DNA of 64,000 nt from positions 186,001 through 250,000 of the forward strand of contig NZ_JALXXL010000002.1 in assembly GCF_025152525.1 (NCBI RefSeq), written 5' to 3'. The notes below the pieces were generated by a model, which saw only the letters and a list, made by a program, of their open reading frames with translations, was not told the origin of the DNA and did no database searches. Position numbers and translations under genes: made by a program. Shown here piece by piece: positions 18,434 through 28,800 of this stretch; position 1 is the first letter of the stretch, and each line of letters starts with the position of its first letter. This DNA is from Corynebacterium sp. p3-SID1056 (GTDB lineage: Bacteria > Actinomycetota > Actinomycetes > Mycobacteriales > Mycobacteriaceae).

Positions 18434-18760
18434 GCCGCCACTCCCCCGTGCCACTACCCCCGCAGCACCCCGCGGCGTGTGAGATATACCACGTTTCGTG
18501 GTGCTGCACTCATCCGCATGGCACCCGTTTTATGAAGCCACCCGGGCACGCGCCGGGTTTCTCCGTGCTTATTCGCGGCCATAAACAACTCTTGACCACC
18601 TCGAAGGCAAGTGTTCAACATTTCCGCCGGTCATCGCGGTCGACTGTCGAATAGGCATCATGCAAGCTGATGAAAATTATGCGGGGAAAATAATTTTACG
18701 CATCTCGCTATGTAAACCGGCGTTGCTTTTGTAAGCTAAGCCAGGAGATTATCGAGGCAG
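18434..18760. other. intergenic region with hairpins, no protein gene
   Basis: It holds ACCACG-TTT-CGTGGT at 18488-18502 and a terminator-like hairpin ACCCGG/CCGGGT at 18540-18558, probably ending permease B transcription. Downstream is an AT-rich tract (18668-18720). A -10-like TATGTA near 18711 could start a short transcript ending at the strong terminator at 18761-18796. Confidence 0.5.
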
Positions 18761-18796
18761 AGCCCGGCGTCTAGAACACGAGACGCCGGGCTTTTC
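18761..18796 (+). terminator. strong rho-independent terminator with no gene before it
   Basis: A perfect 12-bp stem (AGCCCGGCGTCT / AGACGCCGGGCT), an 8-nt loop, and TTTTCCTTT. The nearest upstream stop codon on this strand is 330 bp away and has its own hairpin. Confidence 0.88.
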
Positions 18797-18815
18797 CTTT
18801 GCCATACTTTTCTTC

Positions 18816-20345
18816 ATGTCGAGCAGACAGTACACGCTGGATACCTCCGGCCCTCGCTGGCGCTTCCGAGAAACCGAGGCCAGCAAGCTGCGCAACGAGC
18901 GCGAACAGGAAGCACGCGAGTACCGCAGGCAGTTCCGCTCGCCCCGCGCGCGCCGCATCCTGCTCGCAATCGCCGCGCTTCTCGCCCTCCTGCCCGCGCT
19001 CATCATCTGGAGCCTCTGGCACGTCCCCACAGAGGAGGAGGCCCGCGTAGCAACCGTCTCGCAGGCTCCCGCCACCTTCGTAGACGACCCGGCGGACCTG
19101 CTCACCCCCGCGCAGGAGCAGGACCTGCTGCGCGGCGCGGAGGCGTTGCCGCACCCGTCGACAGTCACGCGGCTGCGCTTCATCGTCTTCGATGACTCCC
19201 TCGACAATGTCAACGACTCGGTCGAGAACTTCATGCGCGACACCTACCCGGCCGAGATCGGCCCGGACCACTTTGCCGATGGCACACTGCTCGTCGGCGC
19301 TGCCATGGAGACGCGCCACCAGTTCATCTTCGCCGGCGAGGACGTCGCCGACCAGCTCGCGCTGCGCAGCGGCTCGCACCTCGACGCCTCGCTCGAGGCC
19401 ATGACCGAAGGCTTACGCGCCAACGACATTCCGCGCGGGCTTCTCGACGGCACCCGCTACGCCACCGACCCCGAGCGCGTCTACGACTACAAGTTCACCG
19501 ACGCCCGCCTGCTGCGCGCGCTGGTGCCGCTGCCCGTCGGCGGGGGCGTCTTCGCGCTAGCGCTGGTTATAGGTTCGGTGCCGGTGCGTCGCGTCGAGAA
19601 GCGCAAACAGCGCATCGCGGAGGCCCGCCGCGACAAGGACCTGCTCACGCGCGAGCACGCCGCGCTTGCGCTGCGTCTCGACGAAATCGATAAGCGGGCG
19701 CGGAGCGTGGATTCGCGCTTCGTCGACGGCGAGCTGCGCGCGCAGTGGCAGCAGGTCAGCGACCGTTTCCTCGAGCTCGATGACGCGGTGCGGGATCTGC
19801 CCGTCGCGCTCGATAGTGACGCCCTGGCCAACGCCACCGCGCTTGCCGACGCCGCGCAGACCCTCGAAGACGCCCAGCGCGCCGAGGAACACATCGACGC
19901 GCTCTACCGCATGGAACGCGGCGACGTGGCGGTGCGCCAAGCCCGCCTCGCCGAGCTTCACGACGACGCCACCCACGCCCGCGACGCCGCCGCCAAAGCC
20001 GGCGACGAGGTACTCGCAGAAGGGCTCGACAGGATCGGCAATCGCTTCCACGCGCTCGCGGCCAACCCCGAGGACGCGAGCTTCATGGACACCTTCGTCC
20101 GCGTGCTCGGCGATTACCGCACCAGCATGGAGGTGCTGCAGGCCCGTCACTTCGCCGCGCGCAAAGGCGTCGACGACTACGAGGCACCGCGCCTGTGGGA
20201 GCCGGATTTCCGCTACCCCGGCTACGTCAGCTACCACGAGCTGTCTCTCTGGGACGCCACCAGCAACAGCCCCAGCTCGGGCAGCGGAACGAACTCGGGT
20301 TTCAGCTCCGGGTTCTCGGGCTCCGGCGGCTCCAGTTCCTTCTAA
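18816..20345 (+). CDS. DUF5129 membrane protein, copy B
   Basis: 509 residues, a paralogue of the protein at 12813-14291. One N-terminal membrane segment (RILLAIAALLALLPALIIWSLW), a TPM-like extracytoplasmic domain (FVDDPADLLTPAQEQDLLRGAEALPHPS and NVNDSVENFMRDTYPAEIG), a second hydrophobic segment near residue 240 (VPLPVGGGVFALALVIGSV), a charged helical region, and the same glycine/serine tail SGFSGSGGSSSF. CATACT lies 7 nt before the ATG and there is no ribosome site, so the gene is probably leaderless. A terminator ends 20 bp upstream. The function is unknown. Confidence 0.82.
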   Translation: MSSRQYTLDTSGPRWRFRETEASKLRNEREQEAREYRRQFRSPRARRILLAIAALLALLPALIIWSLWHVPTEEEARVATVSQAPATFVDDPADLLTPAQEQDLLRGAEALPHPSTVTRLRFIVFDDSLDNVNDSVENFMRDTYPAEIGPDHFADGTLLVGAAMETRHQFIFAGEDVADQLALRSGSHLDASLEAMTEGLRANDIPRGLLDGTRYATDPERVYDYKFTDARLLRALVPLPVGGGVFALALVIGSVPVRRVEKRKQRIAEARRDKDLLTREHAALALRLDEIDKRARSVDSRFVDGELRAQWQQVSDRFLELDDAVRDLPVALDSDALANATALADAAQTLEDAQRAEEHIDALYRMERGDVAVRQARLAELHDDATHARDAAAKAGDEVLAEGLDRIGNRFHALAANPEDASFMDTFVRVLGDYRTSMEVLQARHFAARKGVDDYEAPRLWEPDFRYPGYVSYHELSLWDATSNSPSSGSGTNSGFSSGFSGSGGSSSF

Positions 20346-20648
20346 AGTCCCGACAAATAGGTGCGAACCCTCTCGCCGCTCGCGCTCTAAATGGGGGGGG
20401 TGGTGAGCGCTCCGCCGGCCTCGGGGGGGGTGGGCCGTGGGCGAGAAGGTTCGCAGAAAGAAGTATGACACGCTTTAAAGATGTTGTCTACCCCAGCGCA
20501 AAAACAATTTTTCTCAAACCGCAAACCGCAAGGTCAAAGCCCATAAATTTCTCGCAAAACCTGGGCCATTTCGCGTTGGCCGGCGCGCCAACGCCCCCTG
20601 TCGTACGATCGCCGTAACCATCCCCGCAAGCCCAAAGGACCCCGACCC
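20346..20648. other. G-rich intergenic region
   Basis: It contains two runs of eight G (near 20393 and 20424) and an A-rich tract, then AAAGGA 9 bp before the next start codon. No gene, RNA or clean terminator is seen. The G runs are prone to sequencing error and slippage. Confidence 0.5.
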
Positions 20649-22676
20649 ATGCCGCAGGACACCACCGCTTCGCAGCTCACCCCCGAGAAGGCCAACGATG
20701 TGAGCAACCGCTCGGCGTACAGCTTCCAGGGCGCGAAGTTCCCGCTGCCGGAGGGCTTCAAGGTCGCGCGCAACGACCTGCCGGATTGGCGCCTCGCCCA
20801 CTTCGCGGTGATCCTCCCCGTCTTCCCGGACGCCCTGGCCAGCCTGGACACAAGCGAGTGGGCCCCGGGCCGTTTCCGCGGGATCAAGTCGATCGAGGTC
20901 CCGGTGTGGGACGCGGAAGCCGATGCTTATCGACGCGCCTCCGAAGCTCCCGAGGACTGCCTCGACCACGCCACGTACCACTACTCCCCTCGCGTCTTCC
21001 TCAAGGGCGCGGAAGGCCACTTCCGGACCCCGCTGAATGAGTCCGTGGGCGCACGGGCCGTCGACGCGATCGACGGCAGCTCGCTGTTTTCCTCCTCGCA
21101 CACGCGCCACAACGTCAGCGTGCGCGTCAAGCGTCTGCTCTTCCGCCCTGACATCACGCCGGAGAACAACAAGCAGCCTCCCGCAGATCCACGGCAGACT
21201 GTCCGCGACTGTGCACAGTTCGTCCTCGTGGACGACCCGGAGGTGCTCGAGGCGGTAGAGCACAACGTGCGGGACCTCGACCACTTCAAGGGTCGTGCGC
21301 TGCACAACCCGCACGCGCGCGTCTCATTGGCGTGCGTGGAGCACCTCCAGTACACGGGTCCGACGCTGCGCAGCATCGACCCAGAGACCCCAGACCAACA
21401 AGACCATCCAGACAACCCAGACCGCACCACGTTCCAGAACGACTTCCTGGTCTTCCACGTCGTCGCGGAGCACTGCTCGAGTCAGGCGCTCGAGGCGATC
21501 TCGAAGTCGCTGCACCGCAACCGGAACAAGCTCCCGCTCCTTAGCGAGCAGAACACAAACCACATCACCGAGCTCCGCAAAGTCAGCCTCTTGCGCTGGC
21601 TGCTGAAACAGTTCGACGAAACCGTCGGCGGCACCGGCCTGTCGGTCGCGGCGAGCGGCGGCCTGGCGTGGGCGCAGGAGAAGGGCGGGCCCACCGCCGG
21701 CCGGCCGTATACGGCGATCACCGCGATCCCCGCGCGCGAGCGCCTCGAGCTGCCGCGCCGCATGCAGCAGCCTGGTGCAGACGACCTCGGCCCGTGGACT
21801 GTACACGACGCGTGGGCGTGGTTCTTGGCCACCCGCGCGGACGTCTTCCAACCCGAGCTCACGGCGCTTGACCAGCACTCACTCGAGGCATCCCGGGTCC
21901 AGCTATTTCGCGACTGGACCGTCCACTCCGACGAAAACGGCGTGGCCGTCGTGCGCCGCGCGCCGATCGAAAATGCCAACAACTACTTCTGGATGCACAC
22001 CGGCACCCGCCTCGTGGACCTGGCCATCCTCGTCCGCCGCGCGGACAAGTACTTAGCCCAGATGGCGAAGCAGTTGCGCGCAATGACCTTCGGCTCCACG
22101 GAGGTCGACCAGCTGCGGCTGAAGGACGAGTGGAGCGACGAGGATATCCAGCGGGCGTCGACAACCTTGCGCCGCAGTCTGCGCAACTTCGAGGCGCTGC
22201 AGACCGAGCTCGTCGTGTTCCGCGACCACCTCTGGTACGAGTCCGTCAGCGGCCGGCCCGTGGATACGGCGGTGCTGCGCCACATGCTGCGCGCCACCGG
22301 CACCCGCGACGATTTTGACGAGATCGTCTCTGAGCTGGAGCTTCGCAAGGACATCTACGCCACCCAGGCTGACTCAATCCAGGTCGCGCTCGACACGGTG
22401 CGCCGCCAGAAGGCGCAGGAGAAGGAGGAGCGCGAGAAGGAGCAGGAGCGGCAGGAGCGCCGCCGCGCGGAGGAGGATCAGGAGCGCCGCGAGGCTCTGA
22501 ACATCAACATTGCGATCGCTGGTCTCGCGCTCGCGGTGCCGGGACTGATCGACCTGTGGCCGCGCGCCGAGGACAGCCACACCGAGTTCGTCATCTCCCT
22601 CGTACTCGTACTGGTGATCGGCGCGGTGCTCTTCTTCCGACTCCGCAGCCAGGGCGTCATCGGTCGCAAGGACTAG
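20649..22676 (+). CDS. large cytoplasmic domain plus coiled coil and two TM helices
   Basis: 675 residues with no family I recognise. The first ~480 residues look globular and soluble. Then comes a helical stretch (VDLAILVRRADKYLAQMAKQLRAM), a strongly charged coiled coil at about residues 575-617 (KEEREKEQERQERRRAEEDQE), and two closely spaced hydrophobic segments at about 620-640 and 648-666. This topology recalls CorA-type proteins (long helix, then TM1-TM2), but the GMN motif between the helices is absent. It begins the defence-type island and reads in the same direction as the SNF2 helicase 243 bp downstream. A membrane-located sensor or effector is a possible role; this is inference. 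Confidence 0.75.
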   Translation: MPQDTTASQLTPEKANDVSNRSAYSFQGAKFPLPEGFKVARNDLPDWRLAHFAVILPVFPDALASLDTSEWAPGRFRGIKSIEVPVWDAEADAYRRASEAPEDCLDHATYHYSPRVFLKGAEGHFRTPLNESVGARAVDAIDGSSLFSSSHTRHNVSVRVKRLLFRPDITPENNKQPPADPRQTVRDCAQFVLVDDPEVLEAVEHNVRDLDHFKGRALHNPHARVSLACVEHLQYTGPTLRSIDPETPDQQDHPDNPDRTTFQNDFLVFHVVAEHCSSQALEAISKSLHRNRNKLPLLSEQNTNHITELRKVSLLRWLLKQFDETVGGTGLSVAASGGLAWAQEKGGPTAGRPYTAITAIPARERLELPRRMQQPGADDLGPWTVHDAWAWFLATRADVFQPELTALDQHSLEASRVQLFRDWTVHSDENGVAVVRRAPIENANNYFWMHTGTRLVDLAILVRRADKYLAQMAKQLRAMTFGSTEVDQLRLKDEWSDEDIQRASTTLRRSLRNFEALQTELVVFRDHLWYESVSGRPVDTAVLRHMLRATGTRDDFDEIVSELELRKDIYATQADSIQVALDTVRRQKAQEKEEREKEQERQERRRAEEDQERREALNINIAIAGLALAVPGLIDLWPRAEDSHTEFVISLVLVLVIGAVLFFRLRSQGVIGRKD

Positions 22677-22685
22677 GGGCTTTTC

Positions 22686-22697
22686 GCTTATCGACGC
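22686..22697 (+). repeat. intergenic copy of the recurrent motif GCTTATCGACGC
   Basis: This is the only noncoding copy of an 11-mer (GCTTATCGACG) found at seven places in the window; the others are at 9977, 16161, 20925, 28278, 45347 (reverse) and 46377. The role is unknown. Confidence 0.6.
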
Positions 22698-22708
22698 CGC
22701 GTTGTCCC

Positions 22709-22876
22709 CGCCGCGCCAAACCATAACTCAAAATATAAACCAAAATATAAACCAAAATCGCAATCAAAACCCGCAGGTAGAAGGCCTGTCGCGCGCCGTG
22801 AATACGATTCTGAGTGCGATTCTTCAAAATATAAACCAAAAGCGTAATCAAAATCGCAATCAAATTCGCACTCAGA
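22709..22876. repeat. AT-rich tandem repeats and inverted repeat before the DrmD-like gene
   Basis: AAAATATAAACC occurs three times (from about 22730, 22742 and 22827) with interleaved AATCGCAATCAAA words. TCTGAGTGCGA at 22809-22819 is the exact complement of TCGCACTCAGA at 22866-22876. The tract is far more AT-rich than the genes around it and lies just before the helicase start, so it probably holds the promoter and regulator sites of the downstream operon. Confidence 0.7.
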
Positions 22877-22919
22877 CCCGCCACGCATTCCAGCGTGCAC
22901 CCGCACACAGCCAACTACC

Positions 22920-25853
22920 ATGTTCGGCATGACCACCGCCGACGCCACAGACGCCAAAGACGCCGCAACGTCCACCGAAGACGCCATCTACGCCCCCGGG
23001 CTTACGGTGCGCGTCCGCGACGAGCTGTGGCTGATCACCAAGGTCACCCAGTCGGTGGACGGCTACCTGCTTACGGTGCGCGGCCTGTCGGATTTCGTGC
23101 GCGATTCCACCGCGAGCTTCTACACCGCGATCGACGCAATCGAGGTGGTGGACCCGGCGAAGGTGCGCGTCGTCGCCGATGACTCCCCCGGCTACCGCAC
23201 CTCGCGCCTGTGGTTGGAGACTACGCTGCGCCAAACCCCGGTGCCGCTGTACCAGGACGAGCTGTCGGTGGCGGAAGACATGCTCATGGATCCGCTGGAC
23301 TACCAGCTCACGGCGGTGAAGAAGGCGCTGTCGCAGGACAACCTGCGCCCACGCGTGCTCATCGCCGACGCGGTGGGCCTGGGCAAGACGCTGGAGATCG
23401 GCATGATCCTCGCGGAACTCATCCGGCGCGGCCGCGGCGAGCGAATCCTGGTGGTCACCCCAAAGCACATCATGGAGCAGTTCCAGCAGGAGATGTGGAC
23501 CCGCTTCGCCATCCCGCTGGTGCGCCTGGACTCCGCTGGTATCCAGCGGATCAAGCAGAAGCTGCCGGGCAGCCGCAACCCCTTCTCCTACTTCTCTCGC
23601 GTGATTGTCTCCCTGGACACACTGAAGGCAGAGAAGCATCTGATCAACCTCAGACAGGTCCGCTGGGATGTCGTCGTCATGGATGAGATCCACAACGCCA
23701 CCAACGCGGGCACCAAAAACAACGATCTCGCCAAGGCACTCGCCCCCACCACCGAGTCACTCCTGCTCGCCTCGGCGACCCCGCACAACGGCAACCCGGA
23801 ATCCTTCAAGGAGATCCTTCGCCTGCTCGACCCCACCGCGGTGCTGCCAAACGGCGAGATCGACAAGGACGCGATCGACCGCCTGCTCATCCGCCGCCAC
23901 CGCCACAGCAAAGAAGTCGCCAGCGTGGTCGGCCCGAAATGGGCGGAGCGCGCGGAGCCGAAGAACATCCCGGTGGAGGCCTCGCCGGAGGAAAACGCGG
24001 TCGCCCGCGAGCTCGAGACCACCTGGGTCCACCCGGAGGGTAAAAGCCCGATCCCTGAGGCGCTGAACAAGAAGGGCCAGACCTATACGGACCGCCTCTT
24101 CCCGTGGACGCTGGTGAAATCCTTCCTCTCCTCGCCCGCCGCCCTCAATGAGACGATCACCACCCGGCTCAAGTCCGTCGCCGCGGACGACACTACCCAG
24201 CGCGAGGCCCTCGAGCGCCTCCAGGCGCTCAACGCCAAGGTCACCACTCAAAACTCCAACAAGTACGCCGCCCTGGTCAACTACTTGCAGGAGATCGGCG
24301 TGGGCAAGGGCAAGCACACCCGCGCGGTCGTCTTCTCCGAGCGCGTGGCCACGCTCCACTGGCTCAAGGAGCACTTGGCCAAGGACCTCAAACTAGGCAA
24401 GGGCGCGGTCGAAGTCATGCACGGCGGCCTGTCGGACCAGGAGCAGATGCATCTAGTCGACGCCTTCAAGCGCACCGACTCCCCACTGCGCGTGCTTATC
24501 ACCGGCGATGTCGCCTCCGAGGGCGTGAACCTGCACACCTTGTGCCACGACCTCATCCACTTCGACATCCCGTGGTCGCTTATCCGCATCCAGCAGCGCA
24601 ACGGCCGCGTCGACCGCTACGGGCAAACCAACCCGCCACAAATCACCGCCCTCCTCCTCGACACACAAGGCTCAGGTATCGGGGAGTTGCGCGTGTTGCG
24701 CCGCCTCATCGAGCGTGAGCACGAGGCGCATGCAGTGCTTGGCGACGCCGCCCCGCTCATGGGCAAGCACACCATCCGCGGCGAAGAAGACGAGATCCGC
24801 AAGGTGCTCCGCGGGGAAGCCGGCTTCGACGACATCGTCAAGGCCCCTGAGGAGGTCCTGGAGGACAACTCCAATGACATCAGCGCCCTGTTGGCCCGCG
24901 CCGCCCGCATCGCCGCAAGCACAGCCGCGGCACAAGAAGCCCAAGAAGCCCAAGACACCCCAGGCACACAAACAACCGGCGCGACCAGCCTCTACCCCTC
25001 CGAGCTGGCGTACCTCACCGACGCGCTCAACGCCGCCTTCCACAACCAGCCGGAAAAGCCGGTGACCAACGGTGGCGTCGCTTTCGCCGAGCACCCCAAC
25101 GGCGTGGCCGAGCTCGCGCCCCCGGAGGACCTGCGCCGCCGCCTGGACGTGCTCCCGCAGGACTACCTCGCCGCGCGCCGGGTGCGCGAGAGCTTCCAGC
25201 TTGCCACCACGCACGAGCTTGCCGACGACCTCCTGCGCCGCGCCCGCACGGGCGACGAAGGCTCCACCTGGCCGCGCGCACACTTCTTAGGTCCGCTCCA
25301 CCCGGTTACGGACTGGGCCGCAGACCGCGCCCTGGCCTCCCTTTCCGGCGGGCAGATCCCCGCCATCCGCGCCGCCGAAGGCACGCTCGATTTCCCCACC
25401 GTCTTGCTCATGGGCACGCTGACCAACAAGCGCGGCCAGGTGATCTCGCGCGCGTTTGTCACCGTGGCAAACGGGATCATCCCGCAGACCATCATCAACC
25501 CGGTCGACTGGCTGCACAGCGTGGGGCTCACCGCCGATGCGATCAACACCGGCGACCTCGAACTACCGGAGAACACCCAGCAGCTCATCGCGGACTCAGT
25601 CGAGATCACCCGCGGCCAACTCACCCCGATGCTGCAGGCGGCCCGCGAGCAGGCCCAGCAGCGCATCGAGTACTGGATGCAGCGCGCCGAAAACTGGGAG
25701 GAATCCAGGGACCTCAACCAAACTGCCCTGAGCTCCCGCACCGTGCGCCGCTCCCAGGACCTGCTGCGCCAAGAGAAGGCGCTGATCGCCTCGCTTGCCC
25801 CGGACCGGGAGCTCATCCGTCCACTTGTTCTCGTCCTGCCCAACACCCACTAA
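22920..25853 (+). CDS. drmD: SNF2-type helicase, DISARM DrmD-like
   Basis: 977 residues. Superfamily 2 motifs in order: I ADAVGLGKTLEIG (about 149), II VVMDEIHNA (about 254), III LASATPHNG (about 284), V ITGDVASEGVNLH (about 527) and VI QQRNGRVDRYGQ (about 556). The SNF2 helicase, with a long unrecognised C-terminus, is followed 12 bp later by an Eco57I-type methylase gene, which is the drmD-drmMI pairing of class 1 DISARM. In that system it restricts phage DNA with DrmA/DrmB and the methylase. Two ATGs (22920, 22932) are possible; neither has a strong ribosome site. The family call is good; naming it DrmD rests on motifs plus neighbour. Confidence 0.82.
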   Translation: MFGMTTADATDAKDAATSTEDAIYAPGLTVRVRDELWLITKVTQSVDGYLLTVRGLSDFVRDSTASFYTAIDAIEVVDPAKVRVVADDSPGYRTSRLWLETTLRQTPVPLYQDELSVAEDMLMDPLDYQLTAVKKALSQDNLRPRVLIADAVGLGKTLEIGMILAELIRRGRGERILVVTPKHIMEQFQQEMWTRFAIPLVRLDSAGIQRIKQKLPGSRNPFSYFSRVIVSLDTLKAEKHLINLRQVRWDVVVMDEIHNATNAGTKNNDLAKALAPTTESLLLASATPHNGNPESFKEILRLLDPTAVLPNGEIDKDAIDRLLIRRHRHSKEVASVVGPKWAERAEPKNIPVEASPEENAVARELETTWVHPEGKSPIPEALNKKGQTYTDRLFPWTLVKSFLSSPAALNETITTRLKSVAADDTTQREALERLQALNAKVTTQNSNKYAALVNYLQEIGVGKGKHTRAVVFSERVATLHWLKEHLAKDLKLGKGAVEVMHGGLSDQEQMHLVDAFKRTDSPLRVLITGDVASEGVNLHTLCHDLIHFDIPWSLIRIQQRNGRVDRYGQTNPPQITALLLDTQGSGIGELRVLRRLIEREHEAHAVLGDAAPLMGKHTIRGEEDEIRKVLRGEAGFDDIVKAPEEVLEDNSNDISALLARAARIAASTAAAQEAQEAQDTPGTQTTGATSLYPSELAYLTDALNAAFHNQPEKPVTNGGVAFAEHPNGVAELAPPEDLRRRLDVLPQDYLAARRVRESFQLATTHELADDLLRRARTGDEGSTWPRAHFLGPLHPVTDWAADRALASLSGGQIPAIRAAEGTLDFPTVLLMGTLTNKRGQVISRAFVTVANGIIPQTIINPVDWLHSVGLTADAINTGDLELPENTQQLIADSVEITRGQLTPMLQAAREQAQQRIEYWMQRAENWEESRDLNQTALSSRTVRRSQDLLRQEKALIASLAPDRELIRPLVLVLPNTH

Positions 25854-25865
25854 GGAGATCCACCA

Positions 25866-28800
25866 ATGGCGTCGTATGACTCACTCATCAACGTTGATGA
25901 ATGGATCAGTGAGCACTTCTTCACCACCGACGAGACGAAGGGCGAGTCCTTCACCAAGTCCGTCAAAGCACGCGTGAAGGAGTGGAAGGACCTGGAAAAA
26001 GAGACGGGCAGCCTCTCACCCGCCGAGCGCTTCAAGAAAGCCCGGGGCGAGCTCCAAAACGCCTACGCCACTGCGGACCAGGAGGCAGCCCTGCAGATCC
26101 TGCGTCGCGCCCTCGGCTACGGCACACCAACCCAGCGCACCTACGAGCGCGCCACCCGCACCGTCGCCTACTCCGGTTGGGCCGGCGCCGACGACACCCT
26201 GCTCGTGCTCGAGGCAGAGCCCATCGATGACTTGGAGGACATCACCACCACCCCGGTGGCCGGCGGCATCACCCAAAAAGACCGCGAGCCGGAAGCCTTC
26301 CCGGTAGCCAAGCTGGTCGGCGAGCTCTTCCTTACCGACGATGCCCCGGAGTTCATCGTCATCCTCGCCGGCCCCTGGGCCGTGCTGGCCAACCGCGAGA
26401 CCTGGGCACTCGGCCGCTACCTGGGTGTGAACGTCCAACTGGTAGTAGAGCGCAACGAGGCCAAACAGGGCGGCGAGATGCAACGCGCCGCCGTCATCCT
26501 CGCCCGCGAAAACGTCGAACGCGCCGCCGACGGCACCATCTGGTGGTCCGAGGTACTCGAGTCGGCCCGCAACCACGCGGTGAAAGTCTCCGAGGACCTT
26601 CGCGACGCCGTACGCGAGTCCATTGAAATCATCGGCAACGACGTACTCCAACGCCGCAAAGAACAAGGCCTCCCCCTCGAAGAGGTCGACGGCAATGAAC
26701 TGGCCCGCCAATCCCTGCGCTACCTCTACCGCATCCTCTTCCTGCTGTTCGCCGAGGCCTCGCCGGAGCTGCAGATCCTGCCCACCGACGCCGCCGAATA
26801 CGCCGACGGCTACGGGCTCGGCCGCCTGCGCGACTACGCCCTGACTCCCCCACTGACCGAGCAGGCCCGCCGCGGCACCCACCTGTATGACTCGCTGCAG
26901 ATCCTCTTCGACCAGGTCAACCACGGCCACCACCCGGAGCAGACGGAAAACGCGGACGAGGACGCCCAGAACGAGGGCCTGACCTTCCGCAACTTGGAGG
27001 CCGACCTGTTCAAGTCCGCGGCCACTTCGCTCCTCAGCGGCACCAAACTCTCCAACCACGCCCTCACCGAGGTCCTCCAGCGCCTCCTGCTGTCCAAGGA
27101 GAAGGCCGGCCGCGACCGCGGCTTCATTTCCTATGCCACCCTCGGCGTGACCGAGCTCGGCCAGGTCTACGAGGGCCTCATGTCCTACCACGGCTTCATC
27201 GCCCAGGAAGACCTCTACGAGGTCGCTCCAGGCGGCAACGCCTCCAAGGGCTCCTGGGTCCTCCCCGTCGGCCGCGCCAACACGGTCCCGCAGGACAGCT
27301 TCGTCATGGAGATGCGCGAACAGCCGGAGGGCGGCTACGCCCCGGCCCGCCGTGAGCACAAGCGCGGCTCCTTCGTCTTCCGCCAGTCCAGCCGCGACCG
27401 CGAGCGCTCCGCTTCCTTCTATACCCCGGAGGTGCTCACCCAGTTCACCGTCGGCCAGGCCCTCGAGGTCCTCGAAGAGGAGAGCCGCATCCAAACGGCC
27501 GAAGACATCCTGGATCTGACCATCTGCGAGCCCGCCATGGGCTCCGGCGCCTTCGCCGTGGAAGCCGTGCGCCAGCTCGCGGAGCGCTACCTCAAACTGC
27601 GCGAGGCCGAACTCGGCGAGCAGGTCCCAACCGAGCACCGCACCCGCGAGCTGCAGAAGATCAAGGCCCACATCGCCCTGCACCAGGTCTACGGCGTGGA
27701 CTTGAATCCCACCGCGGTGGAGCTCGCGGAGATCTCGCTGTGGCTCGACACCATGACCGGCGAGCTCACCGCCCCCTGGTTCGGCCTCCACCTGCGCCGC
27801 GGCAACTCGCTCATCGGTGCCCTGCGCGCCACCTACGACCCCTCCCAGCTGAAGAAGAAGGCTTGGCTGAAGGCCGTGCCGCGCCGGGAGTCCGTGGCTC
27901 ACCTCGCGCAGGCTATCGACGCCGGCCACCGCGACCCCCACGCCGCAGGCCGCATCCACCACTTCCTGCTGCCTTCCCAGACCTGGGGTGCCGCCCACGC
28001 GGCGAAGGATTTGAAGAAGCTCGCCGGCCAGGAGCAAAAGGTGCTCGCCGCTTGGCGACGCAGCGTGCTCACCACCCCCACCAACCCCCAAAAGAAGCAA
28101 CTGACCCGCCTTGCCGCCCGCGTAGAGACGCTGTGGGCCTTCGCTCTGACCCGCATGAACATCGCGGAGCAGCAGATCCGCCGCGACATCCCCCTGTGGG
28201 GCCGCGAGCACACGCCCACCTCGCGCAACGTTACTCGCGCTGAAATCGAGCGCGACCTTTTGAACAATGAGCAGGGTGCTTATCGACGATTGCGTCTCGC
28301 CCTAGATGCGTGGAACGCACTGACCTTCTGGCCACTCACCGAGATCCAGATCGGCGATGACGGCGAAGTCCACACCGCACTGCCTTCTTTCGACGAGTAC
28401 ATCGAAACCCTGGAGGACCTCCTCGGTATCGAAGCCCAAGCTCGCGACGAGGCACAGACCGTCATCGCCAACGCGGAAACCTGGGAAGAGCTGAACCACC
28501 ACGAGGACATGAACCTGGGCCTGTCCGGTGCCAAGTCGCTGGACAAGGTCCTGGAGCTTCACCCCTGGCTGCACACCGTGCGCCAGGTTGCCAATGAGCA
28601 GGGCTTCCTCCACTGGGACCTGGACTTCGCCGCCGTCTTTGCCCGCGGCGGCTTCGACCTACAGGTGGGCAACCCGCCGTGGGTACGGCCGCGTGGTGAC
28701 ATGGATGGCCTGTACTCCGAGGTGGACCCCTGGTTCTCTCTTGCGCACAAGCCAACACAGGCGGAGAAGCGGGAGCGCCGCGAGCAGTGGAACGACGACG

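Noticed and set aside
22741..22870. AAAATATAAACC repeats as a CRISPR array
   Set aside because: Units are only about 12 bp, unevenly spaced, without unique spacers of constant length, and no cas genes are present.
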